DNA from: Enterococcus sp. DIV2402
GTDB lineage: Bacteria > Bacillota > Bacilli > Lactobacillales > Enterococcaceae
Assembly: GCF_017426705.2 (NCBI RefSeq)
Contig: NZ_CP147251.1
Span: forward strand, 741,001-805,000
Length of the DNA stretch: 64,000 bases
Direction: 5' to 3'
Below the pieces are notes generated by a model that was not told the origin of the DNA, made no database searches, and saw only the letters and a list, made by a program, of their open reading frames with translations. Positions 9,701 through 19,735 of this stretch are shown here, in pieces. A program made the translations under genes and the position numbers. Position 1 is the first letter of the stretch; each line of letters starts with the position of its first letter.

Positions 9701-10632
9701 TTACAATCAACGATCTGAAAATTCATTATCCTATTCGCAGTGGTTTTTTTAATTTAGTAACCGACCATGTCTATGCAGTTGATGGCGTGGATTTTACGAT
9801 TGAAAAAGGAAAAACGTATGGTTTAGTTGGGGAATCAGGTTCAGGGAAATCTACAATAGGGAAAGCGATTGTTGGTTTGGAAAAAGTAACCAGCGGGTCA
9901 ATTATTTATGACGGACAAGATATTACAAAATCCGCTGTTCGTAAAAAGATGAATTACAATAAAGACGTGCAAATGATTTTTCAAGATTCCATGTCTAGTT
10001 TAAATCCTAAAAAACGAGTCTTAGATATTATCGCAGAACCGTTACGCAATTTTGAACGATTAAGCGACCAAGAAGAGAAAAAACGTGTGAAAGAACTGTT
10101 GGATATAGTTGGCATGCCAGAAGATGCTCTTTATAGATATCCACATGAATTTTCAGGAGGGCAACGCCAACGATTAGGAATCGCACGCGCAGTTGCATCG
10201 AATCCTAAACTAATCGTGGCGGATGAACCTGTTTCCGCCTTAGATTTATCCGTACAAGCTCAAGTCTTAAATTTTATGAAACGAATTCAAGAAGAATACA
10301 AATTAAGTTATTTATTTATTTCACACGATTTAGGGGTAGTGAAACATATGTGTGACACGATTGCAATTATGTATAAAGGACGTTTTGTTGAGATTGGAAC
10401 ACGGGAAGATATCTATAATCAGCCACAACACATTTACACAAAACGGTTATTGTCTGCCATTCCACAAATTGATGTTCGTAATCGCGAGATACATAAAGCA
10501 CAGCGTCGTGCAGTCGAACAAGAATACCAGCTCCATCAAAAAGATTATTATGATGAAAATGGCCGGGTCTACGATTTAGTTGAGTATACACCGACTCATC
10601 AAGTCGCGTTAATTAATGGAGGTGTCAACTAA
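9688..10632 (+). CDS. oppF: Oligopeptide ABC transporter ATP-binding protein OppF (opp1)
   Basis: 314-residue second ATPase of the importer; pairs with OppD. Walker [10 protein letters not shown], signature [14 protein letters not shown], Walker B LIVADEPVSALD, H-loop ISHD. The ribosome site GAGGAG lies inside the end of oppD, and the gene overlaps oppB through TAATG, so the whole operon appears translationally coupled. Confidence 0.94.
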   Translation: MSELITINDLKIHYPIRSGFFNLVTDHVYAVDGVDFTIEKGKTYGLVGESGSGKSTIGKAIVGLEKVTSGSIIYDGQDITKSAVRKKMNYNKDVQMIFQDSMSSLNPKKRVLDIIAEPLRNFERLSDQEEKKRVKELLDIVGMPEDALYRYPHEFSGGQRQRLGIARAVASNPKLIVADEPVSALDLSVQAQVLNFMKRIQEEYKLSYLFISHDLGVVKHMCDTIAIMYKGRFVEIGTREDIYNQPQHIYTKRLLSAIPQIDVRNREIHKAQRRAVEQEYQLHQKDYYDENGRVYDLVEYTPTHQVALINGGVN

Positions 10633-11594
10633 TGTGGAAAACCATTTTACGTCGCTTACTTTTGATGATTCCTCAAGTCATTATTTTAAGTTTGTTAATT
10701 TTTGTATTAGCTAAAATGATGCCAGGAGATCCTTTTACCGGATTGATTGACCCATCAACTGATCCTGCGCGTTTGGAAGAATTACGTCAAGCAGCTGGTT
10801 TTTACGATCCATGGTATATTCAATACTTCCGCTGGATTAATAATGCATTACACGGCGATTTTGGGATTAGTTATATGTATAAATATGAGGTGACGACAGT
10901 TATTGGACAACGTATCGGTAATACGCTTCGTTTATCAGTGATTTCAGTGATTTTAACGTATGCACTTGCGATTCCTCTAGGATTGTATGCAGGTCGGTAT
11001 CAAAATTCTTGGTTTGATAAAGCCGTTGTGGTTTATAATTTTATTAGTTTTGCCATACCGACGTTTGTGTTGGCGTTATTAATGGTCTATATTTTTGGTT
11101 TTAAATTGGGGTGGTTCCCAACAAGTGGCAGTGTTTCCATCAATGCGGTTCCGAGAACATTTGGCTATTTCATGAGTCAGCTCTACCATGTGATTTTACC
11201 AGCAATTGTTCAAGCGTTATTAGGAACGGCCGTCACAATTCAATATTTGCGTAGCGAAGTAATTGATGCGAAGCAGATGGATTATGTGCGGACAGCCCAT
11301 TCGAAAGGCGTACCCACTGGGAAAGTCTTTAATCACCATATTTTTCGTAATGCGTCGTTACCAATTATCTCGACTTTAGGTTATGAAATCACAGGTTTGA
11401 TTGCTGGTTCAGTGATGATTGAACAAATTTTTAGTTATCCAGGAATCGGGAATTTATTTATTTCTAGTATTAATCAACGTGATTATTCAGTCATTACTGC
11501 CTTAATCTTATTGTTTGGATTAGCAACGTTAATTGGCACGTTGTTATCAGATATTATCATGAGTATTGTCGATCCACGAATACGAGTACAATAA
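10632..11594 (+). CDS. oppB: Oligopeptide permease membrane protein OppB (opp1)
   Basis: 320-residue permease with six predicted membrane segments. The N-terminal helix with VLAKMMPGDPF is typical of OppB/DppB, and the EAA-type coupling loop is near residues 205-235 (DYVRTAHSKGVPTGKV). It forms the channel with OppC. It has the normal short extracellular loop, unlike the OppB of the second operon at 39 kb. Confidence 0.94.
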   Translation: MWKTILRRLLLMIPQVIILSLLIFVLAKMMPGDPFTGLIDPSTDPARLEELRQAAGFYDPWYIQYFRWINNALHGDFGISYMYKYEVTTVIGQRIGNTLRLSVISVILTYALAIPLGLYAGRYQNSWFDKAVVVYNFISFAIPTFVLALLMVYIFGFKLGWFPTSGSVSINAVPRTFGYFMSQLYHVILPAIVQALLGTAVTIQYLRSEVIDAKQMDYVRTAHSKGVPTGKVFNHHIFRNASLPIISTLGYEITGLIAGSVMIEQIFSYPGIGNLFISSINQRDYSVITALILLFGLATLIGTLLSDIIMSIVDPRIRVQ

Positions 11595-11613
11595 AATGGG
11601 AGGAAAGTCACGT

Positions 11614-12531
11614 ATGTCAATAGAACAAACAGAGCAACAAGAAGCAGTGTCTATTCCGCCCATGGGAATCCGGATGATTGCTCGAGAATTTAAAAAAGAT
11701 CAATTGGCGATGTTTTCGTTAACAGTACTCATTATCATTTTATTATTTGCCTTCATTGGTGCAATGATTTTAGATCAAAATGTTATAACCAAAATTAATA
11801 TTTTAGATCGTTTTGCCCGCCCAGGAGATAGTTCAATGACAGGACACAAATATTTTTTGGGGACAGATGAAGGGGGTCGTGATATATTTGGTTTATTAGT
11901 TTTTGGTGCACGTAATTCCATCTTCATTGGATTTTCGATTACAATCATTACCTCGATTATCGGTGTGTTTGTCGGTTTGATTGCCGGTTATTACGGTGGA
12001 ATTATCGATAGTATCATTATGCGAATTGTCGACTTTATTATGATTTTACCAATTATGTTAATTATCATTGTGTTAGTGACAATTGTACCTCGTTACAATG
12101 CGTTAACGCTGGTTTGGATTATGTCGGCCTTTTATTGGGTCGGTAAAGCACGATTGTTTCGTGCAAAAACGCTATCTGAATCAAGACGAGACTATATTAG
12201 TGCATCAAAAACATTAGGATCATCTGATTTTAAAATTATTTTCCGTGAATTATTGCCCAATGTCAGTTCGTTAATTATCACGAATTTAACGATGAATTTT
12301 GCAGCAAATATCGGAATTGAAACAAGTTTAACGTTCTTAGGCTTTGGCTTACCATCAAAAACACCAAGTTTGGGGACTTTAACGGCATATGCGAATAACT
12401 CAGAAACCTTGGCAAATCGTCCATGGATTTGGGTGCCAGCCTCACTCTTAATCCTGGTATTAATGCTAAGTATCAACTATGTCGGTCAAGCATTGAAACG
12501 CTCTGCAGATGCTCGTCAGCGTTTAGGCTAA
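11614..12531 (+). CDS. oppC: Oligopeptide permease membrane protein OppC (opp1)
   Basis: 305-residue permease partner of OppB. The start is the ATG at 11614, after GGGAGG (11598-11603); an in-frame ATG upstream lies inside oppB and is unlikely. It shows the OppC landmark HKYFLGTDEGGRDIFG after the first helix, several membrane segments, and the coupling loop with DYISASKTLGSSDFKI. Confidence 0.94.
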   Translation: MSIEQTEQQEAVSIPPMGIRMIAREFKKDQLAMFSLTVLIIILLFAFIGAMILDQNVITKINILDRFARPGDSSMTGHKYFLGTDEGGRDIFGLLVFGARNSIFIGFSITIITSIIGVFVGLIAGYYGGIIDSIIMRIVDFIMILPIMLIIIVLVTIVPRYNALTLVWIMSAFYWVGKARLFRAKTLSESRRDYISASKTLGSSDFKIIFRELLPNVSSLIITNLTMNFAANIGIETSLTFLGFGLPSKTPSLGTLTAYANNSETLANRPWIWVPASLLILVLMLSINYVGQALKRSADARQRLG

Positions 12532-12549
12532 AATAAGGAGGACACATAA

Positions 12550-14316
12550 ATGAAGAAAAAAATAGTGATTGGTTTAATCACAGTAGCTGGTTTTTCCCTG
12601 ACACTGGCTGCTTGTAGCAATAAAATTGATGAAACGCAACCTACAGAAGAAAAGAAAGAACATAAATTTTCACCTGCTGTCAAAAACAAAGGAGAAGCGA
12701 TTGCAGGGCAAACATTAGAAATCGCACAAGTTTCTTCAAATGATTTTACAGGGATTTTTTCAAGAACATTTGCGACAAATACCTTGGATTCAAGTTTCTT
12801 TGAACCAGCCGATGAGCCATTGTTTACTTATGACGAAGATTTACGTGTACGTGATGGCGCAGCTGCCATAAAATTTGATGAAAAGCAAAAACAAGTTCGT
12901 TTAACCTTACGAGACAATTTAAAATGGAATGACGGCGAAGATGTGACTGCCGATGACATTATCTTTACCTATGAAGTCATTGCTGACAAAGATTACGATG
13001 GTGTGCGTTATAACAACAATATTCGTAATATCGTAGGCATTGAAGAATTCCATGACGGCAAAGCAGAGACTATTTCAGGAATTGAAAAAATCAATGACAA
13101 AGAAGTCGTGATTACGTACAAAGAATTTACTCCTTCCATGCTACAAGGTGGCGGTAGTGTATGGAGTTCAGTGATGCCAAAACATGTATTTGAAGATATT
13201 CCCGTAAAAGACATGGAAGCATCCGATGCTGTTCGTAAAAATCCAGTGACGTTTGGTCCTTATTATGTGAGCAAAGTTATTCCGGGTGAATCTGTAGAAT
13301 TTTTACCAAATAAATATTATTATGGTGAACAACCAAAATTAGATAAAATTGTCATGAAAAAAGTACCCACCGCTTCTGCCACCGCTTCGATTGCTGCAAA
13401 AGAATACGATATTTATGTGGGGATGCAAACAGCTGAATATACTTCTTGGCAAAATTCAGAAGGCTATGACATTTTAGGACAACAACAAACCTCTTATAGC
13501 TACATTGGCTTTAAGCTAGGTTATTGGGATGCGGAAGCGTCTAAAAATAAATATAATCCCGAAGCTAAAATGGCAAACAAAGAACTGCGACAGGCGATTG
13601 GTTATGCGATTGATAATGAAACCATTGCAACTCAGCTGTACAATGGTCTGCAAGTTCGTGCAAATTCATTAATCGTTCCAGCATTTACTTCGTTGCATGA
13701 CGATACTTTTGAAGGATTTACGTACAATCCAGAAAAAGCGAATGAACTATTGGATCAAGCGGGATATAAAGATATCAATGATGATGGTATTCGTGAAGAT
13801 CCAGAAGGTAACCCATTTAAAATTAATTTTGCTTTCCGTGACGGTGGGGATACTGCGCAAGCATTAGCTGAATATTATATCCAACAATGGTCAGAAGTTG
13901 GTTTGGACGTGGAATTAACCTCAGGGCGTTTAATTGAAGTGAACTCGTTTTATGAAATGTTAGAAAACGATGATCCGAAAATTGATATGTACCAAGCAGG
14001 TTGGTCAACAGGATTCGATCCAAATCCAACTGGTTTATACAGTGAAAACGGCGCATTCAACTATACCCGCTTTGTCTCAGAAAAAAATGAAGAATTGTTA
14101 AATGCACTTTCAAGCACAGAAGCCCTTGATCCAGCTAAAGCTAAACAACTTTATAGCGATTGGCAAGCCTATGTTTTTGATGAAGCATACGTTATTCCAA
14201 CAACCTACGCGTATGAAGTCGTTCCGGTATCTGAACGGGTGACAGGTTATGACATTTCTCGTGACTTAGATCATTACGTTTATGCTGATTTAGGCGTGAC
14301 AGCTGAAAAACGATAA
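12550..14316 (+). CDS. oppA: Oligopeptide-binding lipoprotein OppA (opp1)
   Basis: 588-residue solute-binding lipoprotein that delivers peptides to OppBC. The signal peptide ends in the lipobox LAAC with Cys22 as lipidation site. Family motifs of SBP_bac_5 follow: LTLRDNLKWNDGEDVTADD, FGPYYVSKVIPGE and ELRQAIGYAIDNE. The length matches lactococcal OppA (about 600). It is the last gene of the operon, followed by a strong terminator. Confidence 0.94.
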   Translation: MKKKIVIGLITVAGFSLTLAACSNKIDETQPTEEKKEHKFSPAVKNKGEAIAGQTLEIAQVSSNDFTGIFSRTFATNTLDSSFFEPADEPLFTYDEDLRVRDGAAAIKFDEKQKQVRLTLRDNLKWNDGEDVTADDIIFTYEVIADKDYDGVRYNNNIRNIVGIEEFHDGKAETISGIEKINDKEVVITYKEFTPSMLQGGGSVWSSVMPKHVFEDIPVKDMEASDAVRKNPVTFGPYYVSKVIPGESVEFLPNKYYYGEQPKLDKIVMKKVPTASATASIAAKEYDIYVGMQTAEYTSWQNSEGYDILGQQQTSYSYIGFKLGYWDAEASKNKYNPEAKMANKELRQAIGYAIDNETIATQLYNGLQVRANSLIVPAFTSLHDDTFEGFTYNPEKANELLDQAGYKDINDDGIREDPEGNPFKINFAFRDGGDTAQALAEYYIQQWSEVGLDVELTSGRLIEVNSFYEMLENDDPKIDMYQAGWSTGFDPNPTGLYSENGAFNYTRFVSEKNEELLNALSSTEALDPAKAKQLYSDWQAYVFDEAYVIPTTYAYEVVPVSERVTGYDISRDLDHYVYADLGVTAEKR

Positions 14317-14344
14317 ATCAATCTGTGGGAATTAGTAGTGAATG

Positions 14345-14378
14345 AAACACCTCTGTTGCATGCAACAGAGGTGTTTTT
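14345..14378 (+). terminator. Terminator of the opp1 operon
   Basis: 16-bp perfect palindromic stem (14345-14360 with 14361-14376) ending in a T-run. The hairpin is almost loopless in DNA, so the loop opens in RNA. Confidence 0.85.
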
Positions 14379-14618
14379 ATATGGAAGCAAGCGAGGGTGA
14401 TTCACAACAAGATTGAATTTATTTTGTTGGGCGTTGACTTCCTCTATTATAGGGAGATGCTAGTAATCAAAGGACGGTGCTTGTGAGTCATCGCTTTTAT
14501 GATAAAGCACTAAATTTTCCCAAAGTTTTCTACTTGATTGTACGTCAATCGTTTCCTAATTAGGGAAAAAACAGTATAATGAAACAGTGTGAATAAAAAG
14601 AATAAAGGAATGGAACGA
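14379..14618 (+). promoter_or_regulatory. Region upstream of rnc
   Basis: No gene is visible. A perfect TATAAT at 14574-14579 is the likely rnc -10; the -35 is poor (TTTCCT, 17-base spacer). The -35 is embedded in the inverted repeat TTTCC-TAATTA-GGGAAA, with a second one (GATTG-TACGT-CAATC) just upstream, so a regulated promoter is possible. Confidence 0.4.
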
Positions 14619-15311
14619 ATGGATAATCAGTTAATCAACGAACTAAAAGAAAAGTTTAACATTGTGTTTCGGGATGTTAGTTTACTGGAACAGGCATTTA
14701 CCCATTCATCTTATGTGAATGAGCACCGTAATTTACAACTATCCGATAATGAACGCTTGGAATTTTTAGGCGATGCCGTCTTAGAATTACTGGTTTCACG
14801 CTTTTTGTACAATCAATTTCCAACTGTACCAGAAGGGCGATTAACCAAACTACGTGCAGCAATTGTCCGAGAAGATAGTTTAGCTAAATTTGCTAAGGAA
14901 TGTCATTTTGACCGCTATATTCGTCTTGGTAAAGGAGAAGAAAATTCTGGTGGACGCAAGCGTCCGTCACTGTTATGTGATTTGTTTGAATCATTTTTAG
15001 GCGCATTGTATTTAGATCAAGGATTAAAAGCAGTGCATGAATTTTTAGGCAAAATTGTGTTTCCTAAAGTAAAAGCAGGTGCTTTTTCACATGAGATGGA
15101 TCATAAGACCCGTTTGCAAGAAGTCTTACAACGTTCAGGTGATGTTTTAATCGACTATCGACTTGTTAAAGAAGAAGGTCCAGCACATGAACGTTTGTTT
15201 TGGACAGAAGTTTTTTGTGATGGTCAATTGATTGGTAAAGGTCACGGAAAATCAAAAAAATTAGCAGAACAAGATGCAGCGGCCAATGCGCTAACGCATT
15301 TAGAAGAATGA
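14619..15311 (+). CDS. rnc: Ribonuclease III
   Basis: 230-residue double-strand-specific endoribonuclease that processes rRNA precursors and structured mRNAs. It has the catalytic signature [17 protein letters not shown] (near residues 40-57), the second acidic cluster [15 protein letters not shown], and a C-terminal dsRNA-binding domain ending [18 protein letters not shown]. The start used is ATG 14619, 9 bases after AAAGGA; a GTG at 14589 is in frame but has no ribosome site. It is followed at once by smc, as in most Firmicutes. Confidence 0.96.
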   Translation: MDNQLINELKEKFNIVFRDVSLLEQAFTHSSYVNEHRNLQLSDNERLEFLGDAVLELLVSRFLYNQFPTVPEGRLTKLRAAIVREDSLAKFAKECHFDRYIRLGKGEENSGGRKRPSLLCDLFESFLGALYLDQGLKAVHEFLGKIVFPKVKAGAFSHEMDHKTRLQEVLQRSGDVLIDYRLVKEEGPAHERLFWTEVFCDGQLIGKGHGKSKKLAEQDAAANALTHLEE

Positions 15312-15324
15312 GTGAGGAAATTAG

Positions 15325-18300
15325 GTGTATTTAAAACGAATTGAGATAGCTGGCTTTAAATCATTTGCTGATCGAACAGTCATTGATTTTGAAAACAGTG
15401 TGACAGCTGTCGTAGGACCAAATGGAAGTGGAAAAAGCAACATCACCGAAGCGATTCGTTGGGTATTAGGTGAGCAATCGGCCAAAAATCTACGTGGCGG
15501 AAAAATGCCAGATATTATTTTTGCCGGTTCAGACTCGCGTAAGCCATTAAATATCGCAGAAGTTACCGTTGTTTTAGACAATACAGATAACTATCTACCC
15601 GTAGATTACAGCGAGATTAGTGTCACACGTCGCTTACGTCGGAGTGGAGAAAGTGATTTTTTCTTAAATAAACAAAGTTGTCGTTTAAGAGACATTCAAG
15701 AATTATTTATGGACTCTGGCTTAGGGAAGGAGTCCTTTTCCATTATTTCACAAGGGAAAGTGGAAGCAATTTTTAGTAGTAAGCCAGAAGATCGTCGCGG
15801 GATTTTTGAAGAAGCAGCCGGTGTATTAAAGTATAAACAACGTAAAAGACAAGCAGAGCAAAAATTATTTGAAACGGAAGATAATTTAAGTCGTGTACAA
15901 GACATTGTTTATGAACTGGAAGACCAGCTCGCGCCATTGGAAGAGCAAAGTAAAACAGCAAAGCTTTACCTGGAATTAAAAGAACAATTTACGCAAGTGG
16001 ATGTTGCGTATACTGTAGCAGAAATGAAGGAAGCAAAAGCCGTTTGGGATGATACGCAAGCCCAATTTGACCAATTGAATGAACAATTAGAAACAATTGC
16101 GCAGTCAATTCATGCGGAAGAAACCCAATTACAGGCATGGCGCTTGCGTCGAAGTACCTTAGACCAAACGCTAGAAGATGGTAATCAGAAGCATTTACGC
16201 GTAGTCGAAGCGTTAAAACAAGCAGAAGGGCAACAAGAAGTTTTGTTGGAACGCTCAAAGCATACGCAAAAAAGTAGCCAAGAATACCAAGAGAATTTTG
16301 AAGAAGTTTCTGAAAAAATCAGCGAGTTAGAAGAAGACAAAACGCAGTTGATTACGGAATTGTCACAAAAAAATGGACAAGTCCAACAGATGGAAAAACG
16401 TATTACGGAAGCGGAAGCTGAATTGTCGAAATATCAAAAATCAACCAAAGAAGTCATCGCTGAATTGCGTGGACAATACGTTGACGCGATGCAAGAACAA
16501 GCTAATATTGGGAATGAATTAAAATATTTAGATCGACAATACCAGCAAGAAATGGCGAAAAACCAAAATGGATTGGCCAAACAACAAACAATTAGTGCCG
16601 ATGTGACAGCCAAAGAGCAACAACTAAAACAGTTGACACAAGAACTAACAACAGCGCAACAACAATTAACCGAACAACGTAGCACTTACGTTCAAACCAA
16701 AGAAAAAATTCAATTGAATCAACAACATTTTGCAGAAGCCCAAAAGAAAATGTATCAGTTAATGAATGATTTGCAGCAAGTGAAAGCTCGTCAAAAGAGT
16801 TTGCAAGACATTCAAGATAATTATACGGGGTTTTATCAAGGTGTTCGTCTAGTCTTGCAACATAAACAAGAGCTAGCGGGCATTGTAGGTGCAGTTGCAG
16901 AACTAATTGAAGTGCCTAACACGTATGCTTTAGCTATTGAAACAGCATTAGGTGGCGCAGCGCAACACATTGTCGTTGAAAATGAACGTGACGCTCGAAC
17001 AGGAATTACGTTTTTAAAACAACATCGAGGTGGTCGTGCGACCTTTTTACCAATGACGACGATTAAATCACGGATTATTTCTGAAGCAGTCCGCCGTCAA
17101 GCTGAAACAGTCACCGGCTTTGTGGGTGTTGCTAGCGAATTAGTGACGTATCCTGAGAACGTGCAAATGATTATTGAAAATTTATTAGGTCCCATTTTAA
17201 TTGCCGAAGATTTAGAAAGTGCCAACGCCTTAGCTCGTACGTTACACTACCGTTATCGAATAGTTTCTTTAGATGGTGATGTGATGAATGCAGGTGGTTC
17301 AATGACTGGTGGCGCAACCAAACGAGGCAATCAAAGTAATTTGTTTGGTCAAACGAATGAATTAAATCAATTAAAAGAACAAGCCGAACAACTAGATCAA
17401 CGTTTACAAGTGACTGAAAAGCAAGTCCGACAATTTGAGCTGGCAGCAAATGAAGCCCAAGCTCGTTTGGAAGAATTACGTGAGATAGGCGAAACAGCAC
17501 GAATCAAAGAACAAGAGCTGTTAAACAAACAACAACATGTTCAAACCGAACTGGAACGTTTGAAAAAAGAACAACAGATTTTTGCTTTTGAAAACCGCGA
17601 AGTTCAAGCATTTTTCGAAGATTATGATGAGCAAAAAGACGAGTTGACAGCACGCCAAGCAACGGTTGAAAAACAATTGACGACAATCAATGCGGAAATT
17701 CAAGAATTAGGCGCCCAAGAAGACTTAATTGAAGAAAAACGTGCCAATCTTAGTCAAGAACTAACCACCTTGAAAGCAGAATTTGCTGTTAATAAAGAAC
17801 AAGCGAGTCATCTGCAACAAAAAATTGTCGCAATTAATCAAACAATTGAGGAACAAACCATACGTCAACAATCACTGGAACGACAAATTGCCGCTTTATC
17901 AATGGACTTTTCTGATCATGAAATGACCGAAGAATCTTTACAAAAACAAGTAGACAAGCTACGAGCAAGCAAAGCAACCCTACAGGAAGAATTGCAAGCA
18001 ACACGCGAAGAGCGCTATCGTCTCCAACAAGAAATCACCAATAAAGATGAGCAATTGAGCCAATTAAATATTGAGCAAAAAGAAACGATGAGTTTAAAAA
18101 CCAAAGTTGAAGTAGAAAAAAATCGAGCGGAGATTTTGCTTGATAATCGTCTGCATTATTTGCAAGAAGAGTATCATTTAACATTTGAAGCAGCCGAATT
18201 TAAATATCCAGCTGTCGAAAAAAGTGCTGAAATGAAGCAAGAAATTCAAGGCTTACGTCGCCGAATTGATAACTTAGGACCTGTTAACTTAAATGCAATT

Positions 18301-18900
18301 GAGTTATACCAACAAGTCAAAGAACGCCATGAATTTTTAACGAGTCAACGCGATGATTTATTAGCGGCAAAAGATCAATTATTTGATACAATGTCAGAAA
18401 TGGACGAAGAAGTAAAAACACGCTTTAAAGAAGTATTCGAAGGCATTCGTCAGAAATTTAAAGTCGTTTTTCCCAATATGTTTGGTGGCGGACGTGCTGA
18501 ATTAGTTTTAACAGATCCAACCGACTTATTAAATACCGGCATTGAAATTGAAGCCCAACCACCAGGAAAGAAACTACAAAATCTAAGCTTACTTTCTGGT
18601 GGTGAACGAGCCTTAACAGCGATTGCTTTGCTTTTTTCTATTATTCAAGTGCGACCAGTGCCGTTTTGTGTATTAGATGAAGTAGAAGCCGCGCTTGATG
18701 AAGCCAATGTCATGCGTTTTGGTCATTATTTACAAACCTTCCAAAACGACACGCAGTTTATTGTCGTTACTCACCGCAAAGGGACGATGGAAGCGGCCAA
18801 TGTATTATATGGTGTGACAATGGAAGAATCGGGTGTATCAAAAATTGTTTCAGTACGTCTAGAAGATGTGACTGATGATGGGAAAATTACAACAGCGTAG
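15325..18900 (+). CDS. smc: Chromosome partition protein Smc
   Basis: 1191-residue SMC ATPase of the condensin complex. The N-terminal head has VVGPNGSGKSNITEA (Walker A). Two long coiled coils (about residues 165-500 and 670-1020) flank the hinge (around GFYQGVRLVLQHKQEL to GDVMNAGGSMTGGA). The C-terminal head carries LSLLSGGERALTA (signature) and FCVLDEVEAALDEAN (Walker B). GTG start with a weak GAGGAAA site close to the end of rnc. Full length, no interruption. Confidence 0.97.
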   Translation: MYLKRIEIAGFKSFADRTVIDFENSVTAVVGPNGSGKSNITEAIRWVLGEQSAKNLRGGKMPDIIFAGSDSRKPLNIAEVTVVLDNTDNYLPVDYSEISVTRRLRRSGESDFFLNKQSCRLRDIQELFMDSGLGKESFSIISQGKVEAIFSSKPEDRRGIFEEAAGVLKYKQRKRQAEQKLFETEDNLSRVQDIVYELEDQLAPLEEQSKTAKLYLELKEQFTQVDVAYTVAEMKEAKAVWDDTQAQFDQLNEQLETIAQSIHAEETQLQAWRLRRSTLDQTLEDGNQKHLRVVEALKQAEGQQEVLLERSKHTQKSSQEYQENFEEVSEKISELEEDKTQLITELSQKNGQVQQMEKRITEAEAELSKYQKSTKEVIAELRGQYVDAMQEQANIGNELKYLDRQYQQEMAKNQNGLAKQQTISADVTAKEQQLKQLTQELTTAQQQLTEQRSTYVQTKEKIQLNQQHFAEAQKKMYQLMNDLQQVKARQKSLQDIQDNYTGFYQGVRLVLQHKQELAGIVGAVAELIEVPNTYALAIETALGGAAQHIVVENERDARTGITFLKQHRGGRATFLPMTTIKSRIISEAVRRQAETVTGFVGVASELVTYPENVQMIIENLLGPILIAEDLESANALARTLHYRYRIVSLDGDVMNAGGSMTGGATKRGNQSNLFGQTNELNQLKEQAEQLDQRLQVTEKQVRQFELAANEAQARLEELREIGETARIKEQELLNKQQHVQTELERLKKEQQIFAFENREVQAFFEDYDEQKDELTARQATVEKQLTTINAEIQELGAQEDLIEEKRANLSQELTTLKAEFAVNKEQASHLQQKIVAINQTIEEQTIRQQSLERQIAALSMDFSDHEMTEESLQKQVDKLRASKATLQEELQATREERYRLQQEITNKDEQLSQLNIEQKETMSLKTKVEVEKNRAEILLDNRLHYLQEEYHLTFEAAEFKYPAVEKSAEMKQEIQGLRRRIDNLGPVNLNAIELYQQVKERHEFLTSQRDDLLAAKDQLFDTMSEMDEEVKTRFKEVFEGIRQKFKVVFPNMFGGGRAELVLTDPTDLLNTGIEIEAQPPGKKLQNLSLLSGGERALTAIALLFSIIQVRPVPFCVLDEVEAALDEANVMRFGHYLQTFQNDTQFIVVTHRKGTMEAANVLYGVTMEESGVSKIVSVRLEDVTDDGKITTA

Positions 18901-18912
18901 AAGGAGATACTG

Positions 18913-19722
18913 ATGATTAAGTTAATTGCAATTGATTTAGATGGAACGTTACTTGATGGAAAAAAACGTATTTCAGAGCGTAATAAACAAGCCTTACAGC
19001 AAGCGAAAGCACAAGGTATCAAAGTTGTCTTGTGTACGGGTCGTCCTTTACGTGCGATTGAACCGTTTTTACACGAGTTAGAGTTACAAGATGAGGGAGA
19101 TTATAGCATCACTTTTAATGGCGGGTTAGTCCAAAAAAATGATACAGGTGAAGTGATGGAACGCGCAACATTGGAAGTATCTGATGTTCAATCGCTCGTT
19201 GCTTTAGCCGAAGAATTAGATTTACCGATGGATGTATTATCACATGATACGGTGATTATTTTAGATCCGTCAAAAAATCATAAAACGTTGTATCCAGAGT
19301 TGTCACCATTATTGCATCGTGAAACAGCGAAAGTAGCCGAATTACCAGCAGACCGATTGTATAATAAAGTGGTCGTTGGGTATCATAAAGACTATCTTGA
19401 TGAGCAAATTCAAAAAATTCCCGCTACTGTCCGTGAGCAATATGAAGTCATTAAAACACGTGACAATTTATTGGAATTTATGCCAAAAGGAATTACCAAA
19501 GCATATGGTATTTCTTTACTGGCAAAAGATTTAGGCATTGAGCAAGAAGAGGTAATGTGTATTGGTGATGAAGAAAATGATTTACCAATGATTGAATATG
19601 CCGGAATTGGTGTAGCGATGGCAAATGCGATTCCACGCGTGAAAGAGATTGCGGATGTTGTGACCGATTCAAATGAAGAAGACGGCGTTGCTAAAGTCGT
19701 TGAAAAATACGTATTACGATAA
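18913..19722 (+). CDS. Cof-type HAD-superfamily phosphatase
   Basis: 269-residue haloacid-dehalogenase hydrolase of the Cof/IIB type. Motif I is IAIDLDGTLLDG, motif II VVLCTGRP, and motif IV IGDEENDLPMIEYAG. Substrates are probably sugar phosphates or flavin-type phosphates; the sequence does not say which. AGAAGGAGA lies before the ATG. It sits between smc and ftsY, as in other lactic acid bacteria, and is likely cotranscribed with both. Confidence 0.92.
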   Translation: MIKLIAIDLDGTLLDGKKRISERNKQALQQAKAQGIKVVLCTGRPLRAIEPFLHELELQDEGDYSITFNGGLVQKNDTGEVMERATLEVSDVQSLVALAEELDLPMDVLSHDTVIILDPSKNHKTLYPELSPLLHRETAKVAELPADRLYNKVVVGYHKDYLDEQIQKIPATVREQYEVIKTRDNLLEFMPKGITKAYGISLLAKDLGIEQEEVMCIGDEENDLPMIEYAGIGVAMANAIPRVKEIADVVTDSNEEDGVAKVVEKYVLR

Positions 19723-19735
19723 GGAGTGAAAAAAT

